Origin: an uncultured Bacilli bacterium
GTDB taxonomy: Bacteria; Bacillota_I; Bacilli_A; RF39; UBA660
Assembly (NCBI GenBank): GCA_934096945.1
Contig: CAKOND010000004.1
Location: 24,397-88,396 of the forward strand
Direction: 5' to 3'
Length of the DNA stretch: 64,000 bases
Shown here in pieces: positions 50,041-59,384 of this stretch (within the stretch, counting starts at the first letter, position 1; every line of letters starts with the position of its first letter). A program made the translations under genes and the position numbers. The notes under the pieces were generated by a model. That model did no database searches, was not told the DNA's origin, and was given only the letters and a program-made list of their open reading frames with translations.

Positions 50041-52288
50041 AGAAGTAGCAAAAGCTAAAGACTTTAAGGGTGCTATAAAAAGATTAATTAATGAGTTATC
50101 TGAATTTAAAAAATTAACTATAATTGCATTAGTTTTAGCAGCTTTAGGTGCTATTCTTACTATAGTAACACCTGATATTTTGTCTAATTTAACTGATGAA
50201 ATATCAAACGGTTTAGTTATGAATAAAGATAATTTTGAAAAAATTACTAAAGAAGTGACTAATAGTTTGAATGAGGAAAATATTAGTAAAGTTATTAAAA
50301 TAGACTTTAGTGAAAAAAATATAGGCAGTATTATGATGGATAATGGTATTTCTTCAGAAGATAAACAAAGTTTTCAAAAAATACTTGAGGAAATGCAAAG
50401 TAATCCTGATAGTGGAATGAAGTTAATTGCCAGTGTTCCGGATAGTATTTTAAGTAAACTTGTTGTAAGTTATACAGAAGATACAATTAAATTTATTAAG
50501 AGTTTAAGTGGTAATGTAGAAGTTCCAGATAGTATTGCTAAGGAGTTATTTCACGAATTTGAAATCGATGGCGTTAAAATAAGTGTAAATGATCAAAAAG
50601 AATTTTTGAAAATTGTAAGTAGATTGAATGAAAATATGGATGCAACTAGTATATATGCAAAAGTAGATGAAATGCCTAGTTCTATAAAAACACTTGTTGA
50701 ACCATATATGAATATAGATAGAATAAAAAATATAGCTATAGTTTTAGTCACTATTTATTTAATTAGTGCAGTATTTACTTATTTTGAGTCAATACTTATG
50801 TGCGATGTTTCAAATAATTTTGCAAGAAAACTACGTGGTAATATTTCAAGTAAAATAAATAAGTTGCCACTTAAATATTTTGATAAACATGCAATTGGGG
50901 ATACCTTATCAAGAGTAACAAATGATGTTGATATAATTGCTCAATCTATGAACCAATCATTATCAACTTTGGTTAGCACAATTACATTATTTGTGGGTAC
51001 TACAATTATGATGTTTGTAACAAATTGGGTTATGGCAATTACTGCAATACTTGCGAGTTTATTTGGGTTTGTATTTATGGCAGTTGTTTTAGGTAAATCA
51101 CAAAAATATTTTGTGGCTAAACAAAAAGAACTTGGGGCTTTAAATGGTCATATTGAAGAAGTATATTCAGGGCTTAATGTTGTTAAAACATATAATGGTC
51201 AAAAAATATCAAATGGAAAGTTTGAAGAATTAAATGATAAATTATATAAAGCTAATTGGAAGAGTGAGTTTTTATCTGGACTTATGATGCCAATGATGAA
51301 TTTTATCGGTAACTTTGGCTATGTTGCTGTGTGTGTCGTTGGAGCATTACTTGCTTTAAATGGTCATATTAGTTTTGGAGTAATCGTAGCATTTATTGTT
51401 TATGTAAGGTTGTTTGTTTCTCCGCTTTCTCAAATTGCTCAAGCTATGACTAGTTTACAATCAACTGCAGCAGCTAGCGAAAGAGTATTTGAATTCTTAG
51501 ATGAAAAAGAAATGCTTGATGAAAGTAAATTAACAAAATTCTTGGATAAAAAAGAAGTAAAAGGTAATATTGAATTTAAAAATGTTGAATTTAAATATGA
51601 TGGTAATGAAACTCCAACAATTAAGAACTTTAGTGCTAAAGCAAAAGCAGGCCAAAAGATAGCTATTGTGGGACCTACAGGTGCTGGTAAGACTACGATG
51701 GTAAATTTACTTATGAAGTTCTATGGTATTAATAGTGGAGAAATACTTATTGATGGTGTTTCTACGAAAGAATTAACTAGAGAAAATGTTCATAGTTTAT
51801 TTACAATGGTTCTTCAAGATACTTGGGTGTTTAATGGCACTGTCAGGGATAATATTGTTTATAATACTGAAAATGTAACTGATAAAGAAGTAGAAAGTGT
51901 TTGTAAAACCGTTGGACTTGACCATTTCATTAAAACCTTACCTGATGGATATAATACTATATTAAGTGATAATGATTCTGTTTCTGCAGGTCAAAGACAA
52001 CTTTTAACTATTGCTCGTGGTATGTTGCAAGATGCACCATTCTTAATTTTGGATGAAGCTACAAGTAATGTTGATACGAGAACTGAAGAATTAGTGCAAA
52101 AAGCAATGGATAAGTTAACTCATGGTAAAACTTCATTTATAATTGCTCACAGATTATCAACAATAAAAAATGCTGATTTAATACTTGTTATGAATAATGG
52201 TAATATAATTGAACAAGGAAATCATGAAGAACTTATGAAACAAAAAGGCTTTTATGCGGATTTGTATAATTCCCAATTTAAGTTATAA
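50024..52288 (+). CDS. Heterodimeric ABC exporter, catalytic subunit with large extracellular insertion
   Basis: A 754-residue half-transporter. After helix 1 (about residues 24-48) an insertion of about 180 residues (about 50-235), rich in Asn, Ser, Lys and Asp, precedes helix 2; such domains occur in BmrD/LmrD-like subunits. The nucleotide-binding domain has Walker A GPTGAGKTT, signature SAGQRQ and Walker B LILDEATSNVD with catalytic Glu, and an IAHR switch. AAAGGAGG lies inside the end of the first gene, which it overlaps by 17 bases. Confidence 0.92.
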   Translation: MPRPNREVAKAKDFKGAIKRLINELSEFKKLTIIALVLAALGAILTIVTPDILSNLTDEISNGLVMNKDNFEKITKEVTNSLNEENISKVIKIDFSEKNIGSIMMDNGISSEDKQSFQKILEEMQSNPDSGMKLIASVPDSILSKLVVSYTEDTIKFIKSLSGNVEVPDSIAKELFHEFEIDGVKISVNDQKEFLKIVSRLNENMDATSIYAKVDEMPSSIKTLVEPYMNIDRIKNIAIVLVTIYLISAVFTYFESILMCDVSNNFARKLRGNISSKINKLPLKYFDKHAIGDTLSRVTNDVDIIAQSMNQSLSTLVSTITLFVGTTIMMFVTNWVMAITAILASLFGFVFMAVVLGKSQKYFVAKQKELGALNGHIEEVYSGLNVVKTYNGQKISNGKFEELNDKLYKANWKSEFLSGLMMPMMNFIGNFGYVAVCVVGALLALNGHISFGVIVAFIVYVRLFVSPLSQIAQAMTSLQSTAAASERVFEFLDEKEMLDESKLTKFLDKKEVKGNIEFKNVEFKYDGNETPTIKNFSAKAKAGQKIAIVGPTGAGKTTMVNLLMKFYGINSGEILIDGVSTKELTRENVHSLFTMVLQDTWVFNGTVRDNIVYNTENVTDKEVESVCKTVGLDHFIKTLPDGYNTILSDNDSVSAGQRQLLTIARGMLQDAPFLILDEATSNVDTRTEELVQKAMDKLTHGKTSFIIAHRLSTIKNADLILVMNNGNIIEQGNHEELMKQKGFYADLYNSQFKL

Positions 52289-52313
52289 AGAGTGCTTAGG
52301 CATTCTTTTTTTG
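52289..52313 (+). terminator. Terminator of the exporter operon
   Basis: AGAGTGC / GCATTCT stem (one G-T pair) with TTAG loop, then seven T. Confidence 0.75.
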
Positions 52314-52451
52314 AAAATGTAATAATTTATTTTTTTTACATAATGAAAGCATTTAAAACTAAGTATTTTTATGATATACTGGAGTTGAATTTAAATTTGA
52401 AAAAACTATATATAGGTGTTATAATAATTCCTAATTTAGGAGGTGACTTTT

Positions 52452-53153
52452 TTGCATAATAAAATTTTGGTAGCAGAAGATGATATGGATATAGTAGAAC
52501 TTCTTAAACTTTATTTAGAAAGTAATGGTTTTGAAGTGACATCAACATATGATGGACTTGAAGCTTTGGATGCTTTTAAAAAAGGTAATTACGATATTAT
52601 AATTGCAGATTTAATGATGCCCGGTTTAAATGGTTATGAACTTATTAAAATTGTAAGAGAAACAAGTAATATTCCAATTGTCATTGCATCTGCTAAAAAT
52701 ATGGATAGCGATAAGGTTCTGGGACTTGATATAGGTGCTGATGCTTATATAACTAAACCATTTAATCCTTTGGAATTAGTTGCTTATGTTAAAGCACTTC
52801 TTCGTAGATATTATGAATTTAAAAGTTCTAATAATGAAATTAATACCTTAAATGTTGGTGAACTTTCTCTTGATTTAAGCAAATACATCTTTATGAAAAA
52901 TAATAAAATTGTGCCTCTTACATCGACTGAAATTAAAATACTGGCAATGATGATGAAGTCACCTGGTAAAGTATTTACGAGGAGCCAAATTTATGAATGT
53001 ATTAATGGTAATTTTTATGATACTGATGATAATACTATGATGGTACATATTTCAAATATAAGGGGGAAAATTGAGGATAATCCTGCAAAACCAGAGTATA
53101 TAAAAACAGTTAGGGGGTTAGGTTATAAGCTTGAAAACAAAGAAGAGTTATAG
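52452..53153 (+). CDS. OmpR-family response regulator
   Basis: A 233-residue regulator: receiver domain with AEDD acidic pocket, phospho-acceptor Asp in IIIADLMMPGLNGYE (near residue 52) and Lys in ITKPFNPLEL, and a winged-helix output domain (LTSTEIKILAMMMKSPGKVF, MMVHISNIRGKIE, VRGLGYKLE). The start is TTG 52452, eight bases after AGGAGG. It overlaps the kinase gene by 23 bases. Location in front of a dlt operon suggests, without proof, control of cell-envelope D-alanylation. Confidence 0.92.
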   Translation: MHNKILVAEDDMDIVELLKLYLESNGFEVTSTYDGLEALDAFKKGNYDIIIADLMMPGLNGYELIKIVRETSNIPIVIASAKNMDSDKVLGLDIGADAYITKPFNPLELVAYVKALLRRYYEFKSSNNEINTLNVGELSLDLSKYIFMKNNKIVPLTSTEIKILAMMMKSPGKVFTRSQIYECINGNFYDTDDNTMMVHISNIRGKIEDNPAKPEYIKTVRGLGYKLENKEEL

Positions 53154-54720
53154 TTTTAGCAAATATATTATTATTCAATTTGCTATTTACACATTAATTA
53201 TTTTAGGTGTTACTTTATTAACATATTTATCAATTAATTGGAGGCTTAACAATAGTTTTTTAGTATTGGATGATTTTCTTCTTTATAAAGAAAAACTTGA
53301 GTATGAAGATTATGATGGCATTCCGATGGCTAAGTTTCCTGGATGTGATTTTGCCATATATGATGAAAATAATGAACTTATTTATACCACAGATGGTGGT
53401 GTAAATGATATTGTCGATGGTGATGACTTAGAGTTTGTTAATGATTATAGTGGAACATATTATTATAATATTTTTAATTACAAAGAAAAAAATAGAGATA
53501 AGATTTATAAAATTTATAAAACTTTATATGACACTGAAAGTAATGAAGAAATTGTGGTTGGAAATGCTAAATTAAATGAAGACTTGGAAATAGTTGATGG
53601 CAATCTTTTTAATGAGAAAAATAGTTTAACTGAAAGAGAACTTGATTTATTAAATGGGTATTATAATGATGAACAAATGGTAGAAAAATATGAATTTACT
53701 ACATCTTATGATTATGATACTGAAATTGGTGGGAAAAGAACTTTGCTTTTTATGTCACCGACATTTACATCAGAGAGCTATGATACTGCGGTTGCTGATG
53801 CTAATAAAGTGTGGTTTATTTCTATTCCAATTTTAATAATAATTATTATAATTGAAACTTATATATTTAATCGTAGAGTCAAAAAAAGTTTAAAAGAGTT
53901 GAATAGAGTTATTTCATCTTATGAAAATGAAGAGATAATTGTTAAAGATACTAATTTACCAAAAGAATTTGATGAAGTTGCGGAAAGTTTTGAAAATTTA
54001 ATGGAAAAGTTAAAGAAATCTAATGAAGAAAAAATGAAAATTTATGAAGATAAACAAAGGTCTATTGCTAATTTATCTCATGATTTGAAAACCCCCCTTA
54101 CAGTTATTAGTGGTTATTCGAAGGCATTTTTAGATGATTTAGTACCAGATAATAAGAAAAGACGATATATGGAAAGCATCAATAAAAAAGCGCTTGTTGC
54201 AACAGATGCTATTGACTCATTGTTTTTATATACACATATGAATAATTCCGAGTATAACTTATGTAGAGAAAAAATTGATATAGTAACATTTACTAAAGAA
54301 TATTTAGCGGAAAAATATAATGAAATTGAGTCTGCTGGTATGTTTTTAGAAGTAGATATTGAAGAGAGTAAAATAATGTTTGACGTTGATAAAAACGCTT
54401 TCAGAAGAATATATGAGAATATAATAAATAATTCTATTAAATACAATAAAAAGGGTACAAAGATATATTTTAAAATGTGGAAAGATAAAACATTAAATAT
54501 AGTAATCGGGGATAATGGTATTGGAATTGATAAAGAAATAAAGGATAAATTATTTGAGCCATTTGTTACAAGTAATAAAGCTAGGACATCTGGTGAGGGT
54601 ACTGGACTAGGACTTGCAATTGTTAAAAACTTTGTGGAACTTCATGATGGTGAAATAGTTTTAGTAAGTAAAACACAAAGAAAAATGAATACCGAGTTTT
54701 TAATGAGATTTAAAATTTAA
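53131..54720 (+). CDS. Membrane sensor histidine kinase
   Basis: A 529-residue kinase: helix 1 (about residues 12-31), an extracytoplasmic domain of about 200 residues rich in Asp, Glu and Tyr, helix 2 (about 227-247), HAMP-like linker, H-box SHDLKTPLT with the phospho-His, N-box IINNSIKYNKKG, DNGIGID and GEGTGLGLAI. The acidic sensor domain might detect cations or cationic peptides, an inference based only on composition. TTG start within the regulator gene. Confidence 0.92.
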   Translation: MKTKKSYSFSKYIIIQFAIYTLIILGVTLLTYLSINWRLNNSFLVLDDFLLYKEKLEYEDYDGIPMAKFPGCDFAIYDENNELIYTTDGGVNDIVDGDDLEFVNDYSGTYYYNIFNYKEKNRDKIYKIYKTLYDTESNEEIVVGNAKLNEDLEIVDGNLFNEKNSLTERELDLLNGYYNDEQMVEKYEFTTSYDYDTEIGGKRTLLFMSPTFTSESYDTAVADANKVWFISIPILIIIIIIETYIFNRRVKKSLKELNRVISSYENEEIIVKDTNLPKEFDEVAESFENLMEKLKKSNEEKMKIYEDKQRSIANLSHDLKTPLTVISGYSKAFLDDLVPDNKKRRYMESINKKALVATDAIDSLFLYTHMNNSEYNLCREKIDIVTFTKEYLAEKYNEIESAGMFLEVDIEESKIMFDVDKNAFRRIYENIINNSIKYNKKGTKIYFKMWKDKTLNIVIGDNGIGIDKEIKDKLFEPFVTSNKARTSGEGTGLGLAIVKNFVELHDGEIVLVSKTQRKMNTEFLMRFKI

Positions 54721-54741
54721 TAAGTAATTTGTTGCTAAAAT

Positions 54742-54776
54742 AAAACAAGTACATACATGTATGTACTTGTTTTTAT
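54742..54776 (+). terminator. Terminator of the two-component operon
   Basis: ACAAGTACATAC / GTATGTACTTGT, a nearly perfect palindrome followed by TTTTT. Confidence 0.9.
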
Positions 54777-54897
54777 ATTATAATAAATATATTTTATAAA
54801 GTGGCTAAAAGTCAAATTCAATTTCTTAATAAAAATTAAGATTTGGTTAAGAAATAATTTATTATATTAATGTATAATTATTTTGAGGTAAAAATAT

Positions 54898-56382
54898 ATG
54901 AAAAACGTTTTGGAATATTTAGAAAAAATTAGTAATGATAATAAAGTAATTGATAAAAATGGAAGTATTACTTATAAAGACTTGCAAGTGGTTAGTAAAA
55001 AAATAGGTAGTGGACTTGCTAAGTATGTTAAAAATAATGACCCTGTTCCAGTTTATATGGAAAAAGGAATTTCTTGTCTTGAAGTTTTTATGGGAAGTTT
55101 GTATGCTGGTGGTTTTTATAGTTTACTTAATGCTGGGCTTCCTAAAATGAGGCTTGAACAAATAATTAGTGTTTTAGATGTAGATTATGTAGTAACTGAT
55201 AAAGAACATTTGGAAAATGCTAAAGAATTTTTTCCTGATAAGAAATTAATACTTTATGAAGACTTGGTTAACAGTAAAATAGATGAAGAATTGCTTGCTG
55301 GTATTAGGGCTAAAAAACTTGATGTTGATCCTGTTTATGCAAATTTTACAAGTGGTTCAACAGGTGTACCTAAGGGTGTTGTAGTTGGAAATCGTTCAAT
55401 TATTGATTTTATAGATAATTTTACAAGTACCTTTGGAATTAATGAAACAGATATTATTGCTAATCAAGCGCCATTTGATTTTGATGTTTCTGTTAAAGAT
55501 ATTTATCCAGCACTAAAAACAGGGGCAACACTTGTTATTGTTCCTAAAGAATTATTTTCAAGACCTGCGGAACTTATTGATTTTTTGGTAGAACATAAGG
55601 TTACAACGATGACTTGGGCAGTATCTGCACTTTGTTTAATTTCAACATTTCATGGTTTAGATTATAAAGTGCCTGAAACAGTTAAAAGAATTATGTTTAG
55701 TGGTGAAGTTATGCCAATGAAACATTTGAAAGAATGGATGAAACATTTGCCAAATGCAACATTTGTTAATTTGTATGGACCAACAGAAATTACATGTAAT
55801 TGTACTTATCACATTATTGATAGAAATCGTGAATATGAAAAAATACCTGTCGGTATACCATTTAATAATGAAGATGTTTTCTTATTAGATGAAAATAATA
55901 AATTAGTTGAAAGTAACGGAATAAAAGGGGAAATATGTGTTAGAGGTAGTGCACTTGCACTTGGTTACTATAAAAATAAAGAACAAACTGATAAAGCTTT
56001 TGTTAGAAATCCATTAAATGATAAGTATATTGAATATATTTATAGAACTGGAGATCTAGGTTATTATGAAAATAATGACTTGTATTTTGGGGGAAGAAAA
56101 GACTTTCAAATAAAATATATGGGACATAGAATTGAACTTGAAGAAATAGATAAAGCTATTGGTGGTTTTGATGGTGTAGAAAGAGTTTGTTCTATATTTA
56201 AAGAAGAAAAAAGTAGACTTTATGCCTTTTATATTGGTGACATTGAAGTAAAAGAATTACATGAAAAGTTATCTAAAGAATTACCTATATTTATGATACC
56301 TAGTAAATTTGTTAAATTAGAACAAATGCCTTTAACTAAGAATGGTAAGATTGATAGAAAGAAATTGGAGGAATTAATATGA
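54898..56382 (+). CDS. dltA: D-alanine--D-alanyl carrier protein ligase DltA-like
   Basis: A 494-residue adenylation enzyme that would activate an amino acid (D-Ala in characterised DltA) and load it on DltC. Core motifs: NFTSGSTGVPKGVVV, the NQAPFDFDVS and VNLYGPTEIT stretches, YRTGDLGYY, and C-terminal KNGKIDRKKLEEL with the catalytic Lys. Length agrees with DltA (about 500). It overlaps the next gene with ATGA. Since a PLP enzyme follows in the operon, the true amino acid substrate should be treated as open. Confidence 0.9.
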   Translation: MKNVLEYLEKISNDNKVIDKNGSITYKDLQVVSKKIGSGLAKYVKNNDPVPVYMEKGISCLEVFMGSLYAGGFYSLLNAGLPKMRLEQIISVLDVDYVVTDKEHLENAKEFFPDKKLILYEDLVNSKIDEELLAGIRAKKLDVDPVYANFTSGSTGVPKGVVVGNRSIIDFIDNFTSTFGINETDIIANQAPFDFDVSVKDIYPALKTGATLVIVPKELFSRPAELIDFLVEHKVTTMTWAVSALCLISTFHGLDYKVPETVKRIMFSGEVMPMKHLKEWMKHLPNATFVNLYGPTEITCNCTYHIIDRNREYEKIPVGIPFNNEDVFLLDENNKLVESNGIKGEICVRGSALALGYYKNKEQTDKAFVRNPLNDKYIEYIYRTGDLGYYENNDLYFGGRKDFQIKYMGHRIELEEIDKAIGGFDGVERVCSIFKEEKSRLYAFYIGDIEVKELHEKLSKELPIFMIPSKFVKLEQMPLTKNGKIDRKKLEELI

Positions 56383-57557
56383 TAGATAGTAAAACTATTG
56401 AAAGTATTGGAACACCATTTTATGTATTTGATATTGATGTTTTAAAAAATAGAATAAATTATCTTAAAAGTATGATGCCAGAAAATGTTCATTTATGTTT
56501 TGCAATGAAAGCTAATCCATTTGTGGTTAAAGAAATAGAGGATGCTATAGAAAAGTATGAAATATGTTCTTATGGTGAATGGAATATTGCAAATGAGCTC
56601 GATGTAGCACATGAAAAAATGGTTATTTCAGGTGTTTATAAAGATGAAGACAGTATGATAGACATAATTAATCATTATAAACATGGTGAAGTTATTACAA
56701 TTGAATCATTAAATCAAATAAAATTAGTTGATAAAATAACTAAAGATAAAAGAGCTCTAGTAGATGTAATTTTAAGACTTACAAGTGGTAATCAGTTCGG
56801 TATGAGTGAAGAAGAAATTATATCTATTTTGGAAAATAGATCAAAATATAATTATTTAAATATAATGGGTATTCAATATTTTTCGGGAACTCAAAAAAAA
56901 TTATCAAGAAGAATTATAAAAGAACTTGAATATGTTGATGACTTTGTTCAAAAATTAAAAAATGAATTAGGTTTTGTAACTGAAGAATTAGAGTTTGGAC
57001 CTGGTTTTCCAGTTATGTATTTTGAAGCAGAAACAGATTTTGATGAAAATACATACTTAATGGAAATTGCTGATAAGATAAAAAATTTGAAATATCAAGG
57101 TCATATTACAATGGAACTTGGAAGAAGTATTGCAGCATCATGTGGAAGTTATTATACTAAAGTTGTTGATAAAAAAACAAATAAAGAAGGTAATTTTGCT
57201 GTTTTAGATGGTGGAATGAACCATATTGTGTATTATGGTCAAATGATGGCAATGAAAAAGCCAATGTTAGATGTAATTCCTAGAAGAAGTGGAAATGAAG
57301 AAAATTGGAACTTAGTTGGAGCATTATGTACAATTAATGATTTAATTGTTAAAGGATTACCTGTTAATGGTTTAGAGCTTGGCGATGTTTTTGTTTTTAA
57401 AAATACTGGTGCTTATGCTATGACTGAAGGAATTAGTTTATTCTTAAGTCGTGATTTACCTAAAGTTTTATTTGTAAAAGATGGTAAAATAGAAGTGGTT
57501 AGAAGTAATATTCAAACTTATAAATTAAATATGCCATTTAAAGGAGGTGAAAATTAA
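56379..57557 (+). CDS. Fold-III PLP-dependent decarboxylase/racemase-like enzyme within the dlt operon
   Basis: A 392-residue alanine-racemase-fold enzyme of the ornithine/diaminopimelate decarboxylase family. The PLP lysine lies in CFAMKANPF (near residue 47), the phosphate-binding Gly-rich stretch is LEFGPGFPV, ELGRSIAA replaces the usual EPGR, and GALCTINDL holds the Cys and Asp of the second active-site half. Specificity cannot be read from sequence. It is inserted between dltA and dltC with overlaps at both ends (ATGA, TAATG), so it surely belongs to the operon; it might provide or modify the amino acid attached to the envelope. Confidence 0.85.
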   Translation: MIDSKTIESIGTPFYVFDIDVLKNRINYLKSMMPENVHLCFAMKANPFVVKEIEDAIEKYEICSYGEWNIANELDVAHEKMVISGVYKDEDSMIDIINHYKHGEVITIESLNQIKLVDKITKDKRALVDVILRLTSGNQFGMSEEEIISILENRSKYNYLNIMGIQYFSGTQKKLSRRIIKELEYVDDFVQKLKNELGFVTEELEFGPGFPVMYFEAETDFDENTYLMEIADKIKNLKYQGHITMELGRSIAASCGSYYTKVVDKKTNKEGNFAVLDGGMNHIVYYGQMMAMKKPMLDVIPRRSGNEENWNLVGALCTINDLIVKGLPVNGLELGDVFVFKNTGAYAMTEGISLFLSRDLPKVLFVKDGKIEVVRSNIQTYKLNMPFKGGEN

Positions 57558-57787
57558 TGGAAAAATTAATAGAAATATTAGAAGATTTAAATCCAGAAGT
57601 TGATTATAATACATGTACTAATTTAATAGATGGACATTATTTAGATTCACTTGCAATTTTATCACTTGTTGCTGAAATTGAAGAAGAATTTGATGTTGTA
57701 ATTCCAACAGTTGAAATAATTCCTAGTAATTTTAACTCTGCTCAAAGTTTATGGGCTTTAATAGAAAAATTAAAGGAAGAAGATTAG
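57557..57787 (+). CDS. dltC: D-alanyl carrier protein DltC-like
   Basis: A 76-residue carrier protein. The phosphopantetheine attachment Ser lies in HYLDSLAILSLVAEIEEEF, with helix 2 typical of DltC. The final LWALIEKLKEED is the fourth helix. AGGAGGTGA precedes the ATG, which overlaps the upstream stop. It would carry the activated amino acid to the membrane acyltransferase encoded next. Confidence 0.92.
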   Translation: MEKLIEILEDLNPEVDYNTCTNLIDGHYLDSLAILSLVAEIEEEFDVVIPTVEIIPSNFNSAQSLWALIEKLKEED

Positions 57788-57788
57788 T

Positions 57789-59375
57789 ATGCAATATTGT
57801 AGTTTAGTTTATTTGGCTGCTTTTTTGCCAATTACACTATTAATATATGCTTTAACTAATAAGAAGAAAAGATGGCTTGTTTTACTTATAGCAAGCTATA
57901 TTTTCTTTTTATCTTTAAGTGGTAAATTAATTGTGTATTTACTATTTTCTACACTTTCAATTCATCATTTTGGGTTATGGCTTGATAGATTAAATAAAGA
58001 TAGAGATAAAGAAGTAGAGTTAAATAAGGAAAATAAAAAAGAAATAAAAGAATTATATAAGAAAAGAATGGGGAGAGTAGTGTTTCTTGCAGTACTTATT
58101 CATATTGGTTTGTTAGTATGTTTAAAATATACAGGCTTTTTTGGCGAAAATATTAATAATTTATTAGAAATTTTAAATTTTGATTTTAGATTTAAGATAC
58201 CTAAAATATTAATACCTATTGGTATATCTTTTTATACTTTACAAGGACTTTCTTATATATTTGATGTTTACAAAGGGAAAATTGATGCTGACTTTAATTT
58301 AGGTAGACTTGCTTTATTTATGTCATTTTTTCCATGTATTATGGAAGGGCCAATTTGTAGATATAGCGATACTGCAAATAAACTTTACGAAGGTGAAGAT
58401 TTAACTTATAAGAATTTAGCTTTTGGTTCTCAAAGAATACTATGGGGACTATTTAAGAAAATGATTATTGCTGATAGGCTTAATCCGTTTATAGAAAAAA
58501 TATTTTGTGAATATAATTCTTTGGATGGTGGAGTAATACTTTTGGGAGCAATATTTTATACAATTCAACTTTATGCTGATTTTTCTGGTACAATTGATGT
58601 TGTAATAGGTTCTAGTGAACTTTTGGGTATTTCCTTACCTGAAAATTTTAGACAACCATTCTTTAGTAAGAATATATCTGATTTTTGGACAAGATGGCAT
58701 ATTACTTTAGGAACTTGGTTTAGGGATTATATCTTTTATCCAGTTTCTCTTTCTAAACCTATGAAGAAAATGACCCTTAATTTAAGAAAAATTTTAGGTA
58801 ATCATTTTGGACCTTTGGTAGCTGGAAGTGTAGCACTTTTATGTGTTTGGCTTTCAAATGGATTATGGCATGGAGCAGCATGGACTTTTGTTTTCTTCGG
58901 TATATATCACTTTATTCTTATTGTTTTAGGTAATATTTTTACGCCACTTATTATTAATATTTGTAAAAGATGGCATATTACTAGAACTAGTAAGCCATAT
59001 ATGTTTATGCAAATAATTAAAACTAGTATTTTAGTTGTATTTGGAGAGCTTTTCTTTAGAGCAACTACTTTATCAAGCGGTTTTGCGATGTTCAAAAAAA
59101 TATTTACTGATTTTAGTTTTAATTCATTAAAAACTGGTTCAATTTTTAAACTTGGATGTGATAGAGCTGATTTTACAATTATTTTACTTGCTTTAGTTAT
59201 TATATTTATGGTTGGATTACTTAAAGAAAAAGGCTTTAATGTAAGGGAATTGGTTGCAAAGCAAAATATATTTGTTAGATGGACTTTATATTATTTGCTA
59301 ATTATTGCTATTGTAATTTTTGGAGCTTATGGGTTTGGTTATGCACCAGTTGACCCAATATATGCTAATTTTTAG
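57789..59375 (+). CDS. dltB: MBOAT-family D-alanyl transferase DltB-like
   Basis: A 528-residue polytopic protein of the MBOAT family. Key motifs are PIGISFYTLQGLSYIFDVYKG, SFFPCIMEGPICRYSD, FWTRWHITLGTWFRDYIFYP, and NGLWHGAAWTF with the catalytic His (near residue 361). It is longer than DltB of Bacillus (395 residues) and nearer to AlgI-sized MBOATs, so it could act on a substrate other than teichoic acid. It starts one base after dltC. Confidence 0.9.
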   Translation: MQYCSLVYLAAFLPITLLIYALTNKKKRWLVLLIASYIFFLSLSGKLIVYLLFSTLSIHHFGLWLDRLNKDRDKEVELNKENKKEIKELYKKRMGRVVFLAVLIHIGLLVCLKYTGFFGENINNLLEILNFDFRFKIPKILIPIGISFYTLQGLSYIFDVYKGKIDADFNLGRLALFMSFFPCIMEGPICRYSDTANKLYEGEDLTYKNLAFGSQRILWGLFKKMIIADRLNPFIEKIFCEYNSLDGGVILLGAIFYTIQLYADFSGTIDVVIGSSELLGISLPENFRQPFFSKNISDFWTRWHITLGTWFRDYIFYPVSLSKPMKKMTLNLRKILGNHFGPLVAGSVALLCVWLSNGLWHGAAWTFVFFGIYHFILIVLGNIFTPLIINICKRWHITRTSKPYMFMQIIKTSILVVFGELFFRATTLSSGFAMFKKIFTDFSFNSLKTGSIFKLGCDRADFTIILLALVIIFMVGLLKEKGFNVRELVAKQNIFVRWTLYYLLIIAIVIFGAYGFGYAPVDPIYANF

Positions 59376-59384
59376 GGAGGTATT

